From Bryopsis sp. KO-2023 (taxonomy: Eukaryota > Chlorophyta > Ulvophyceae > Bryopsidales > Bryopsidaceae), in the NCBI GenBank assembly GCA_030272585.1, contig BSYQ01000003.1:4092001-4156000 (forward strand): a stretch of 64,000 nucleotides of DNA, written 5' to 3'. The translations under genes were made by a program, and so were the position numbers. The notes beneath the pieces were generated by a model. The model had not been told where the DNA came from. It saw only the letters and a list, made by a program, of their open reading frames with translations, and did not search any database. Position 1 is the stretch's first letter. Each line of letters starts with the position of its first letter. This document shows, one piece after another, positions 23,317-36,024 of this stretch.

Positions 23317-26300
23317 ATGATATGCAGGAACACGATCGGGAATTATTGTGCATGGCTGCTGATCGCGGTGGGACTCGCAGGGCTCTCAGCCTCCGAGGCC
23401 CACTTGTCGAAGAGCTTCCTGCAAACGATTGAGGATTCACATGAATTCGGAGCTCCGCGGCGGCGGCATGGAGCGAAGAGGAACGTGATCGGAGGACATC
23501 CCTCAGCAAGAGGAGCTTTTCCCTTCATGGCCTCTTTGCGGAAACCTTTCGGTGTTTGGGATGCGCTTCAACACATATGTGGTGGGTTTCTGGTGGCGGA
23601 AAATGTCGTCATTACTGCGGCGCATTGCGTGCTGGCAGGGCAGCCACCCAGCATGATGAAGCCTGTGGTCCATCTGGGAAGATATCGTCGCACTGGCGAC
23701 ATCGAGGAAGAATCGTTTGAGCAGTTCCTCGTGCGGGACGTGGTTCCCCACCCAGAATTCACAGCGAAAGGGACGAATTGGTTCGACAAAGATGTGGCTT
23801 TGCTGGTGCTGGAAGGCAATTCGAAGGCTGTGGAGTACGCCAAACTGAGAGAGGTCGATTGCGCGACGGATAGTTCTTGCAATTACACTGCGACGGGGAT
23901 CGGATGGGGGCTCACGCGACATGCAGATCACTCGTCGTTGAGCGACGTGCTCATGGAGGCAAGTCGGCCTCCTCCCAACATCATATTCATTCACCCCCTA
24001 TTGCATGGAAATAAGAAAATGCATGCTTTGTCTTCGACATAAGTAAGAAACCCTTGGCCCCAGAAATCATCTCTTTGGATGAGATCGGCCCTTTGGAAAA
24101 AAAAATACTGTGTAATCCTCTTATACAAGATGCTAATTCAAACCTGGCAGTAATTAGCGCAGGGCTGTTCCTGTGCTTTCAGGTGGACCTTCCCCTGTTC
24201 GATCAACATCAATGCATGTCGACCACAGGACTGTCTCAAAACTGGGTGACAGAATACATGGTCTGTGCAGGCGGCAATGGAAAGGACACCTGTGAAGGGG
24301 ATTCGGGGGGTCCTTTGATCGTCGATGGGGAAGTCATCGGTATCGTTTCATGGGGGTTTGGCTGTGGTTCGATCCCAGGATTCTATGCTTCCATCCCAGC
24401 CATGATCAGCTGGATACAGTCTGCTTTGAAAACGATAAGAGAATTGCCTCCAATGGTGGGTGTTTGGGGACTACATCAGCGGAAATTTGTCGATAATTGA
24501 TTTGAAGGACCAGCTGATGGTTTCGTTTTCTTTTCGAAATTTGTATTGCAGCCTCCACGACCTCCCCCACCTCCATCACCCCCAAGAGGTGGGAGCCCCA
24601 GAACCACTTTTTTTTGTGTTCCTCACTTTGACATATTCTTACCTGTTTTATTTTGCCTTTTTCTTTTACCTTTTTTTGTGGGGAAGGGGGATGTGTTTTG
24701 AATGCATAGGTCGTGTGGAGCTGGTCAGCCAGTACAAACCCACATATCAATCCAGTCTGTCTCGAGGAGGTTACAGCAGCCTGGCCGTCGATGGCGATTT
24801 CATCAACACGTTTCGAGGCAAATCTTGCTCAAGAACAGGCAATCAATGGTTTCCATGGTGGTACGTCGACCTGGGCAATTCCAGGAGGATATCTCGCCTC
24901 AGAATTGCAAACCTCAAGTTGAGTTTTGGACGGAAGAGTCCCCTAGTCAATTTTGAGATCAGGGTGGGGAAGGAGGTACCCAGTGAATCTGGGTTTCAAA
25001 ATGAGAAGTGCAGGGAGGGGCTGTCTCTAGAGAATGGAGAGACTGGGATGTTCGATTGCTTTGGGGTGGGAAGGTATGTTTCGATCAGGATATATGGCCG
25101 AAGTTATTTGAGTCTCTGCGAGGTCCAAGTTTTTGCACAAGGTGAGAAGAACTCAACAAGGCGATGCCGCCCTCATATGCTCACGTACTCTACCTTTTTT
25201 CTTAAGTAACTTTTTTTTTTGAAGATGGGGCTTTCTGACAATGGTAATTTTTTTGAGGGGGTTGTTTTTTTCTCAAAGGCATCTGATTTTATCGAAACTG
25301 GAAGTTGATAGAGTTGATAATTAACTTATTTTAGTCTTTGACATCCCTTTTCCTGTTTTTTTTTTTCTTTTTTCAGTTGCTCCTGAGGAGACTGTGTTTT
25401 TTAAGGTGCGGGCAAATGTCCAAATTCGATCTTGAAGACAGTCAAAAAAAGCAAAAAAATTCATTGAACAGCAATAAAACCACAATTTTTTTTTTTTTTT
25501 TCCGCGAGAGTGAAAAACAAAAGGCAATCTGCAAACCCAAAACAACCCCTCTTTCCACCAAATAACCTGTTGAACAAAAATGAATTTATGTTGCAGGACC
25601 CCATAACATTCAGAGCTAAAGGCATCAGTGGGAAGGAGAGACTTGGCGGACTCAAGATTGAAACTGAAAACGGCCATCCCCAGGTCCTGTCTGTTGGCTG
25701 CTTAGAAACCCACACAGGGCAATTATTGACCAGACCCCAAAATTGTGCTGCAGTGCTGCCGGCAAATGTGATGGCCAGGGATGTGAGGAACATCACTTTG
25801 TTCTATGTGAACCCCCCTCTTCGGAGCCACCGCTTGAGTGGCAGGGACAACAGCAGTGTGATGATAATTGATGGGCAGGTCGGGGTTTTTTTTCCACATA
25901 TTTATGTAGATTTATAATCGGATTAAGCGTGTGTCCACTTGCCAAGAGAATATGCTGCGATTGGTTTCTTTCTTTTCCACTTGGCAAAAAGTGGGTGCAT
26001 TGCACCAGGATATCCATTTATTCCCCATCAGATTTGTTGGGTGTGACCATTTTTTGGCCACGAAAATTCTGATGTTTCTTTTTTACTTTTTTTAACATGT
26101 GCACTGTGCCATTACCCAGCAATGAATGAGATTAAAGGAAGCTCAAATTACATGAAAATTCAACTGCTGCAAGTGCAAGAGCGGTTAATCATCCGTCACA
26201 GCGAGCAGCTCCCATTGGCAATTGACATTTTCTTTGTGCCTTTTTTTCGGTTCTGTGTGCAGCTGTGGTTTTCAGGAAGCAACATTTGGAGATCTGCATG

Positions 26301-26985
26301 GAATGCAGAAATCGAGAAAGGAAATCTCACCACCTTGCGAAGCGGTCAGCTGTTCCATTCGAAAAGCGAAATGTTGATTTCTCGCTCCGTTGCCCCCCTC
26401 TCCTTCTTAGCAAAAGGCCCCGTTGAGCTGCTGTCAGTGCATGCCAAAAGCCAATCAGGGGTTATTCACCCAATCCTAGTGCGGTGTGCCTCCAAACCCA
26501 GCAAATCACGTCAAGAGTGGAGGGAATGTCAGGGAGAGCATGTTGAAAACGTTGGATTGGGGGTGTCTGAATTGCAAGTTGAAGTTCGGAGCAAAAAAAG
26601 GGCTTTTTTCTTGCCCAAACAGGACATCCGTTTTCATCTGGGGTGTGTTTTCTGGCATGGGGTGAATGTATGGTGGGGGGCTGTGCTTGAGAGCTCAAAA
26701 CCCCTTCCAAAGGATTTTGATTTGGAGGATGAGCAGCTGAGGAAAGGGAGGTTGACCGGAGGGGATGCAGTGACAGTGAAAGTGGATGATGGAGACTACG
26801 GCATCAATTTTGGACGGGCTCCAACCCATGATTCTGCTGTTGGCTTCACCGGCACCCTTGCCGGTCCATCATGGAGGAAAACTGACAACGGAAATGGAGC
26901 CTTTTTCCCCATGAAATTGATCTTGTTTTTCCTGCTTTTGAAAATTTGTGGGTACTTCATATGGGGTCTTCTGGGGATATGCTAA
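23317..26985 (+). CDS. Secreted trypsin-like serine protease with discoidin domain and C-terminal anchor
   Basis: Exons 23317-23958, 24183-24455, 24552-24588, 24710-25141, 25377-25405, 25597-25878 and 26263-26985 join in phase to 805 residues. Residues 1-28 are a signal peptide (CAWLLIAVGLAGLSASEA). The S1 protease domain runs from about 57 (VIGGH) to 300, with catalytic His103 (TAAHC), Asp159 (DKDVALL) and Ser255 (CEGDSGGPL); Asp249 at the pocket base predicts cleavage after Arg/Lys. A proline-rich linker (about 302-317) leads to an F5/8-C-type carbohydrate-binding domain (about 319-460, SLAVDGDF, WWYVDLG, ISRLRIAN). About 340 further residues match no family I know, and the end is hydrophobic, a membrane anchor or GPI signal. 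The first intron has a GC donor (23959-23960). The residue before VIGG is Asn, not the usual Arg/Lys. Likely role: cell-surface proteolysis. Confidence 0.88.
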
Positions 26986-27491
26986 CAGTCGGAGTAGAGT
27001 TTTTTGGTTTGCTATTTTTCATTTTCAAGTGCAAGAAAAGATGTAAGTGCGTTGCCACTGTGGATGGTTCAAATTCATCCCACCAGTTTGTTTATGGGAA
27101 TTTCACTGTAAAGAATTTTCCGAAACAGAGATCTCTTTAATTTACAACAGAAGTCAAACAACTCCCACCCTCTCTGTAAGAAAAACAATAAGTCCAAAAC
27201 AGTAAGAAGAAAAGTAGAAAAAAAACAACAGTGTTGTCAATGTTGAGAAAAAAACAGCTCAGCACTCGAAGAATAAAAAGTGCTGCACCCCCACTTAGCC
27301 CTTCCCTGATGTTCCCCAATTGATAAAAACAACCCCCAAAACAAAACCTTTGCAAAAAAAAAGCCAACCTCTCTATCCCACCCAAACAAGTCATCGCTTG
27401 CCAGATAATTACCCAACCCGGCCAAATGAAAAACAAAAAAACAAAAAAATCAAAACGAAACAAAAACGAAAACAAAACAGAATAATGAACA
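26986..27491. other. Spacer between convergent protease and decarboxylase genes
   Basis: About 500 bases, strongly A-rich on the plus strand near 27330-27480. It is probably two 3' UTRs. No gene is seen. Confidence 0.6.
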
Positions 27492-30400
27492 TCAATCTGT
27501 GGCGGCCGTAACGCCAATTCTCTCTCCCATCTTGACCAGCGTTTCAGTGGAATCCTTGCTGGTGTTGATCAAATCGTCGTCGAAAACCGCCTTACCCTTT
27601 TCGAACAACGCCACCGTGGTGCTGCCACCGTATGCGAAGAAACCCATTTCGTCACCCTTCTTGTAAGTCCCCCCAACTTTCGCCGTAAAATTGATCGACC
27701 CCACAACAGTCGCACCGATAACGACGAACGCCACTTTCCCAAACGCAGCCGATTCGATCATGCAGACCGCGCGTTTATTCTCGGTTAATACGTTTGCAAA
27801 AGAAGAATTGACGGCGATGGGGTTCACCGTGTACAGAACGCCAGGGACGTCATTTATAGACGTCAGAGTTCCGCCGACAGGGAAATGGAATCGATGGTAG
27901 TCTTGGGGAGCGAGGCGGAAAATCGCCATGCAGCCCTGCTCGAACGTTTTGCATAAGTCTGTCCCCAGTCTGTCATCGGCGAGAAGCTTGGATACCGAAA
28001 ACTGGTTTCCCTTGATCCAAAACTTGGTGGCGTCGTCGATGGATTCGAACGTCATCAACCGACAGTCTGCGGCACTCACCTGCGAAAGTGACAAAAAAAT
28101 GGGTTTCATATTTTTGACATGTTTCAAACTTGGTTTTATTTGAAAAAACATCGCCAACTTCAGGGGGGCACTCGACCCTTCATTACCTGAAGAAAGGAAA
28201 CAGGCACTCTACCGGAAAAAAAAATGTGAAATTGTTTGTTTAGGGATTTGATACTTCGAGGTGTCCGTCCTACTTCTGTTTCACATTCCTCCCCAAAAGC
28301 GACCTCTTTTAACCTAAATTTTAAAATTTTAAAGATGAATTGTATCCAGTGGTGAACACCAATAGCACACATCAAGGGTACTTTTCCCACCACAGGGATT
28401 TTCACTCGCCCCACGGACTCACCAAAACTGTCTCATCATCCTGATCTGCAATGGGCCGAGCTGAAGGCTTCAACTTCCTGACAAAAAAATCGTTGAAAGT
28501 TTTGAACGAATCCAGGGGATCGGCGATTTCACTGGCGTCGACGGCACCAGCGAAAGAGGCCAAGAATTTAGGTATTTCCGCCGTGGACTCCGGGCTTCTC
28601 ATGTACTCGGCTTGCTGGTCTGTCATGAGCTGCAGGACGGATGCTGCACCCGCCTTCAGCATGAGATTTCCAAAATTGGTTTGATAAATGTTGTACATCG
28701 CCATCAAGAGCTGGGAATTGATGATCTCCTCTTTCAACTGCCGATTCTTCCGATTCATGATCTGAAAGCCAAACACAGGGGCAACTTCTTACCCAAGAGT
28801 GCTGTTTTTGTGGATTTCTATCCTCCACAAAAGATCTTCAAAAATGGGAAAAAAAAACCAACATGCTTTCATACAATCATCGTAATCAGGGTGGCATTCG
28901 AATTCCTATGGACCACAAAATCGACCAGCCACCCAAGTGCTTCTACATATCTTCTTGGGGGAATGCTGGTTCTGTTGCTGAGACTGGCCCTTTATTCACC
29001 CCTCATTCCATATGTGCATATGCATGTGAGGTTTCCTACCAAAATATGGGCTGCCTGAGGGCCGACGTTCAATCCAGTTTCATATTTTACACCCTGGAAC
29101 GTCACCCACTCGCTGAGCTTCAACAGCCAGCTCCGTTGACTTTCATGAGAAGTTTTGAACCCACCCTACAGAAACCAGAAGAAAGAAAGTTAAGGACTGC
29201 AGCTCTATGAATGACTAACACACTGACTAACAATGGCTCATGCTTGATCTTGGACCTTGGCCGATATTTTGGATCATAGGATTATTCGGGTTCATTCTTG
29301 TTGGTGTCATTTACCTTCAGTGAAGCTTGTGTGTCAGACAGGCAGAGGTGCAAATACACCAAGGCAGTTGTTTGATCGTCTGGAAGCTCGGCACCAGTAA
29401 CGGGGCATCGAGCTAGTCGATTTCCAACCTTGCATACACACAAGAAAAAAAAACGAATGAATTGTAGCCAACTTCCAGCCCTTTCCACTCTACTATCATA
29501 GAAAAAAGGAGCACAGAACTTTTCCAGATATCGATTGAACCACACCAAAACTTGATAAAAAAAACAAAAAGAAAGAGCAATAGGGGTGTGGACATCCTAT
29601 TGAAAACAAGCTACGCGGTGGGGGCACAAAAGATGATTCGCTGCTGAAAATTACCTCTTTTCCACGATTTTCTACGATGATGTGTGCCAACTCAGTGTCA
29701 TCTACAGTTCCACTCCCATCTTTGTCAGCCTTATGGAAGAGCTCAGTCAGCTCTTCTTCGTTCGTGAGATCCTGGCGGAATGACTGACATACAAGCACCC
29801 CAACAGATCTGTGAGCCTTACATGTGCAACCCCAACCCATGAAACTCGAACAAACCCCTTCATCTCCCAACGAAGAATTAATTATAAGAAAAAAAGTTGA
29901 AAACAAAATTCGATCACACTTTCCGTATATTTATTCTCAATTACAATTTCCCCTTTTGAAGATTTTTTTCAGATCGGATGGCGCTCTGTTTCACCTTGAT
30001 CAACATGATGAACTCATCCAATTGAAGAATGCCATCATTGTTGAAATCCACAAGAGCCATCAGCTTCCCCCAAATTTGCTCCTCGAGCATTTCCAGAGTC
30101 GAAGCCGCAATCTTCAGCTTGGCTTTCCCTATAATCTGTTGAGCCAGTGTGTGGGGAACGACAATCACAAACTTCAAACCAAAAAAAAGATGCGGGGGGG
30201 GGGGGGGAGGGAATTCTTAAAAAAAATTCTTTTATTTTTCTATCAACTTCATTGATGCACAGAGTGTTACTCCATGACTCACCTCTGCGGAATTTGAAGG
30301 ATGTTTGAGGTCATACCATGATCCATCTGTGCTTTCCTCCACATCTTTTCTTTTCGATTTAAAAAACGACATCAAGTCGACGTCACATGTGCTGCAGCCA

Positions 30401-31600
30401 AAAAACAAGATCAAAACAAAAAAAATGAAAAAAAGATATCAACACACCACCCCAAAGTCATAGCCCCTGTCTTCACACTACATCTGAAATGTTTGGAATC
30501 TTTTTCAAATCGGGTTAGGCTATTCTCAACACATTGGACAGGCGCTGATGAGATGGGAGTGGTAATGCTCTTTTTTGGCTGTTTTTTTTCTCCTCCAGTT
30601 CTGGTTGGGGAAAGAAAAAATGCGTATCCATCAGCACAACGTCCCAGAGCAGCTTCCTCACCCCACCAACTGCCTTGACTTGAACTTCCTATGTCTGTGA
30701 ATAGAAACATTGACAGAGCTGGGGCCCTTCCATTGGATAACTAAGTGGTGACCTGGAAAGCACACAGCACGCGTAATGTAACGTTGGTGAAAAATTATTG
30801 ATTCTCCTTCTCAAGTTTGTGGAGACCCCACACACTGTGCAAACGAGCGATATCGACAGCACTCTCATTGATCTCGACACATTTTGCAGAAATTTTTGAA
30901 ATCGGCACAGCAATGTCGTGACTGTGGCTACGAGAAGTCAGCCAAAATTCACATACCTTCGCTCCATTTGGGGTTATCAGTGGCATCTTCTATGGAGGAA
31001 AGATAGCTCTACAATTCACAATCAATATTGAAGCAATCACATACCCACATGGTAAGCAGCCAAATTCAACATATTCAACTATCTAAAAAAGAAAAATCAG
31101 AGATCCAATTCAAGCATTGCAGATATTACGTCATCGTTATGTATGCGTTGTGACCCGTCGGACCTGGCTGCCGATGGACATCGTCGCCACATAATCCCCC
31201 GGCGTCGGAAGTGTTGCTTCTTCCAGAACGACATGCACGACGCCGCATGTGGCGCCAGCATCGATGGTGCGGTTCGAATTGGCGAAATACGTCGTGCGGA
31301 GCTTAGCTAGTTTGGGAGGATTTCTCTGACTCTGCTCAGACCGCTTCGAATCCCGCTGCCGCAGTTTTCCGTTTTCCACGTAGAATTCCGGCTCCGTCGC
31401 TCCGCCGAAACAACTGAAGCATTGCTGCGCAAGAGGGCAAGAAACCAATCGAGATTAATATCGCTTTTTTCGAGATCGATGCTCGGCGAAAAGAGCTCCG
31501 CGATTGAGGTCGAGGCACAGGCAATTTTTCTGGTGGCAGCCACCGTGAAACCGAAGCTGGGTAGCGCAAGGATGTAGTGGCCGACCTTGATGGAGCGCAT
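27492..31600 (-). CDS. Phosphatidylserine decarboxylase with C2-like and EF-hand regions (PSD2 type)
   Basis: It converts phosphatidylserine to phosphatidylethanolamine. Firm exons from the C-terminus: 27492-28079, 28423-28761, 29040-29165, 29315-29428, 29655-29771, 29995-30135 and 30283-30391, all in phase. The start exon is probably 31544-31600 (MRSIKVGHYILAL) spliced to 31155-31424. One to three short exons between 30400 and 31020 are not resolved. Order: C2-like N-terminus (GVVHVVLEEATLP...YVATMSIG), an EF-hand (DFNNDGILQLDEF), a second EF-hand (DKDGSGTVDDTEL), a CPVTG linker as in plant PSD2/3, FNDFFVRKLKP, YHRFHFPVGG, and the self-cleavage site in AYGGSTTVALF, where Ser becomes the pyruvoyl group. 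This is the calcium/membrane-binding type of plants and fungi rather than the mitochondrial type. The catalytic part is intact. Confidence 0.9.
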
Positions 31601-32026
31601 GGTTGTAGCGATTGCCGCAAGGTTTTTCTGTTACCCCAAATTCCCATCCCAAAAAAAGAGGAAGCCGTGCAGAGATGGACATTGGCCTCGGATTTTGAGA
31701 CAGCTCAAGAGAGTGACCAGACAATCAACGTGACCTGCAACTGCTGGTACGAGGCTTTCACCTCATACCTACATTCACCCACCGCGGGACAAAAAAACCC
31801 AGAGAAAACAAACAGAAAAACCCCCAGAACAAGGCATTCGAGTGGAGTTGTGCCCTGTCCAGCATAAACACGAAAGAATGCCTGCTGCCACTGAAAAACT
31901 CACAAAATCTGCCCCAGAACAGCGATCTCGACATAGTTGTTACACACTGTGTCCCCCCTACAAGCACCCTTCCCGCATTCCCCTCCTGCAATGCATGCTT
32001 TGGAAATTGATTTCAGAACCCTTCCA
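31601..32026. other. Spacer between the decarboxylase and ankyrin genes
   Basis: About 425 bases holding the decarboxylase promoter and the 3' UTR of the ankyrin gene. No lasting frame is seen. Confidence 0.55.
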
Positions 32027-35000
32027 CTAGGCTCCCGAATTCTGGCGGCGGGGCTTCCCATGTGGGTTCTTCGCTTTCGCTGCAAAAGAAAATCAATTGG
32101 TGCACTCAGCGACTATACTTTACCACCACGGACAGCAAAATGATGGAATACACAAATAGCGAAGTCTTGCACTGGGTTCACCTTTCTGGAGTGATATGTG
32201 CTTTTCGAGGACGTCCGCCATTGACAAAAAGCCCCTCGCTCGAGCAATCTCTGCAGCCTTTTTGCCACTCCTATCCCTGGCATTTGGGTTGACACCTGCC
32301 TTTTGTTACAAGCCAGAAAAACATGTCGAGCAGATCTCGCCGAAACAAGGGGAGGCCAAAATTTGCGAGTGGCGACAACGTCGCCAAACATTTTTTTTCC
32401 ACAACGTGGGTGTCTTTACCTTTATCAATGAACTCGCTAGGGAAGCGTCCTCCACTGCGGCGTTGGCAAGGACGTGCAAAGGAGTCTGGTTGTCATCATT
32501 TCGACACAGGACATTCGCATTTTGCATGATCAGCATTCTGGCTATCCCCGCTTCACCTGAACGAAACAGACAGAACATTTCTCAAGATTCTTCGCTGAAA
32601 GACAAAGTCTGGGTGTCTGAGGGGAGGAGGGAGAAGGGCGGTGGTTGGTCTCACTTGCCTTTGGCACAGGCAGAAATCAGAGGGGTGTTTCCCTCCTGAT
32701 CTCTTGCATCCACTTCGGATCCAGAGGACAAAAAGAGCGGAATCAGGCGCTCATGGCCAGACTTGAGTGCGTGCATAGGGGTCTTCCCGCTTTGAATGTC
32801 CAACCGTTTCCCTCCTCCTGCCTGAAATCAATGCACACTTACTTCTAGCACAACTGAAGGAAGGTATCGAGACCGGCACAAAACGAGTCGAAATGACTCT
32901 TCCTGGTGTTTGATTCACAGTCCGTGTAATAACAGCGCTCTGATAGGCCGCGATCTTGGTTACCTTCAGCACATAGGCGATCAGAGAAGTCAGCTCCTCG
33001 CTTTCGGGGCTTATGTCCTCTCTTTCCATCAACACTGTGACTGGATTCTCCCAGAGCTGTTTGCCTTGAGAGGTGGTTATGTAGCACTGTGTCGCCTTAA
33101 TTTGGCGGCGCAGAAAGGAATCAAGAACGAAAGGTACGTCCAGGAAACGGAGAGCAAAGTACATCGGCGAACAAGTTGCTCCCAGACCATCCAGAGTCAC
33201 TGGGATGTCTGGAATATGTCCAGGCACACTACAAAAGGCTAAAAATATTTCTTTCAAACCCTGCACAAACAATCAAGGATCCTTGTTGAGTCCGGACTCA
33301 AACAGTGTTGGGCAACACTCCCAGGACGTTTCTTCAAAGGTTAGTGAGCGAAACATGAATTAATGCATGAAGAATATTCTTCCGCACCGTCTTTTTTCTT
33401 AAGAAAGATGAATTTTTTGTAAAAAATTGTTGTTTGGCTCCTTTTTCCCCCATACAAAGTACGAATTTCTCGAATTTGCATTTCGAGAATTTGGTTTGGG
33501 GGTTTGGATGAACATTCTGGATTTTTGCAGCTGCTTCGTGCAGTTTTGGTTTCTGTAGAGCTCAGTGTGGTGCTGTTTTCTGTCTTGCCGCTGTTTTTGT
33601 TTTTGGCACAATTTCTGGAGTATCTTCAAAACACTTCAGTTTCTTTGTTGCCAATGTTGTTTTTATTGGAACACTTTTTGACCAAGTTCTACCTGCAGAT
33701 CCACATCGCATGCGACATGCCCAGCCATTGCTGCCAGGAGCCAGACCCAGCAGGCCTGCGGTCCTTGGTTCTGGTTAGTGTCAGCTGTTGTGGATGTAAG
33801 AGTTGCCACCATTTCATTGGTTTGGCGGGTGTTGTCCCGATGTGGTGCAGCAACTGGAGGTGGGTTTTCGCTTTCCTTGGCGACGCCGTTTTCAAGTGTG
33901 TTAGCTAGAGGTTCACTTTCTGTAATCCGAAAATCTTCTTCGTCAGAGGATATGTGTTTCGCTTGTGTGTCCGATTCATGGAATTCGTCACGAGCCTCCA
34001 ATCTTTCCTGAAAGCTTGCTTGGAACGCTCCACTCGGCAATCGCTCACTTCGACCGTGCTCCGTCAAGGTGGTCTTGCAACGCTGATGCAGGGGTTTGGT
34101 TTCTGATCTATTTTTCAGCTCCTCCAGAAATCTGCGGGATTCTTCGTTGAAAGACAAGCCGGTTTTCCCTGGACCGCTCCAGATACGACTATTGCTATCT
34201 TCCAACCAAGGCCCACCATTCACGGGCAAATTCGGTTGCACTCCACATTCCAGCATCACGTTCAGGGCTTCAGCTTTGAACTTTTCGTATGATGTAACGA
34301 GGCTGAGGAGAGCCCTCCTTGTGGCAAAGCTGTCCCCAGGGCACATAATACGAACGAGGGGCGTTGGACAGTCGTGCCTTTGTGTCAACAGCTCCAGAGG
34401 GGTGAACCAATGATTGTCCGAGTCCACAGAAGAGTTTGTGCGCACTTTAGGGCTCCAATTAACCAAAACTCTCGCCATGTCGAAGCTCACTTCCCCCAAG
34501 CCTTGTGAAGCAATTTGATGCAACGCTGTGCCGCTAGCATTGGCGGCCGTCGCTTTTGCTCCGGCTGACAGCAGCAATTTCAATGCCTCTAATGCCCTGG
34601 GTTCATTCTGATGAATTCCTGTGGTCGCAAAAAGAAAGGGTGTGGGGAACGATTGCCCTCCAGCTCGAAACGTAAACCGTGCGTCTCATTTGTTGCTTTT
34701 TTCGTGGCACAACACTCAAAGGTGACTTATCCCCACCACAGTTTGTTGGGAGGGGGCCATTTCTGGCTGTAAACTCGTCTAGAAGGTGTTCAGAATAGAG
34801 TGTGGTTCGAACGGTGGAGTTTTATATGGTGATGCTATTGTGGTGCACCGCCAGAGTACAAGGAATGCCTATAAAAGTAAACATGCAGACTTTCTCACCA
34901 ACGTGGGCCACGAGATGTAGAGGTGTGCAACGATCCAGGTATGGATCTTTTGGTGCATGCACGGTAGCATGAACGTTCGCTCCTCGTTGTAGAAGAAGCT

Positions 35001-35879
35001 CGATTGTGGTGACGTCGCAATAATTGAGGCAAGCCATGTGAAGGGCAGTTCCATAGCATTTTGTACCATGCACACCTTGAATAACCCCCTGCAAATCGTT
35101 TCATTTGATTTCTTACGAGTTCACACCCCCTGCATAAAACTCAGCACACGTCTACACCTTGCCCGAAATGTTTGTTTGCTTGTTTGCACCTTGTCTGGTG
35201 AATGCTGACCGTCTCAATCACTGATGTTCGTGTTTTGTGTGTAAATCTCTTTCACCTGCATCTCGATATCAGCCCCGTTGCGCAAAAGCACATCAATGCT
35301 CTTGTGGCGATTTCCATCTCTCGCCAGCTTGCACAACCGCCCGGATAGGAAATCTTCGACGGGAATCTCGTGTCTTTTGCCTTCCGTCCGCAGTGGCGAG
35401 TACACAGCCAAGTGCAGCGGCGTCAGCTGGTCCACTGAATTCGTGACTTGATTGCATAGCCGACACTTCACGGTGTTGCTCGGTATCACTGAGTCGAACA
35501 GTTGCTCCAATACACCCGCCTGGCCGTCACGAGAGGCGAGATGGAAAGGGGTGAACGCGGACTCGACATCGCCCTGATCTTCTCTTGCATCCCTTTGGAT
35601 TGATGTTGCGAGTTGGCGCCTCGTTGAAACTTTCTGGCGGCGGAACCACTTGGCAACCTTCGCCTGCGCCATGTCCTCAGCCGTCTTGTACAACTCGCAC
35701 CTCGTGGCAGTCATCAGGAGATCCTGACTGGGTCCCCTTCCCACCAGGATCTTCTTGACCGCCACTTCATCGTTGGCGTCAATGGCGTCGAAGAGATCCT
35801 GAATGCTCTTTTGAACCTTGCCAGTTTCAGGGCCGTCATTGCCGAGGTGACCCAGTGAGCAGCTGACAAATCTCTTCAT
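32027..35879 (-). CDS. Ankyrin-repeat protein, 874 residues
   Basis: Eight exons (from the start: 35256-35879, 34899-35088, 33693-34618, 32843-33260, 32659-32817, 32420-32556, 32182-32299, 32027-32079) join in phase. Ankyrin units are seen at TPFHLASRDGQAGVLEQLF, TPLHLAVYS, HKSIDVLLRNGADIEMQ, YGTALHMACLNY, CTPLHLVAHVG, GTALHQIASQG, then, after about 300 residues of polar and unrecognised sequence, TPMHALKSGHERLIPLFL, NTPLISACAKGEAGIARMLI, QTPLHVLANAA and a final AGVNPNARDRSGKKAAEIA. There is no kinase, channel or SOCS domain. The intron at 32658 has a GC donor: phase and the ankyrin consensus both need it. The start at 35879 is the first ATG of the frame; the frame upstream (ATG 36024) is separate. 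A scaffold role is likely, partner unknown. Confidence 0.88.
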
Positions 35880-36024
35880 GGCGAGATTGCCTCAACACGC
35901 TGTCTTGGCTTTCGTCCTTTTCTTTGGGATAATCCGGTCCGAGGTGTGAAAGCGCCCGTCGAAAGCTTGACTCGATGGGTCTGTGGAATCCGATGTCGCA
36001 CTTGTTTCGCTCGAAGAGGGGCAT
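35836..36024 (-). other. Upstream ORF or 5' exon of the ankyrin gene
   Basis: A 62-codon frame (MPLFERNKCDIGFHRPIE...) starts at an ATG at 36024 and overlaps the start of the ankyrin CDS in another frame. It has plausible amino-acid composition but I found no clean splice to the ankyrin frame. It may be an upstream ORF in the transcript. Confidence 0.3.
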
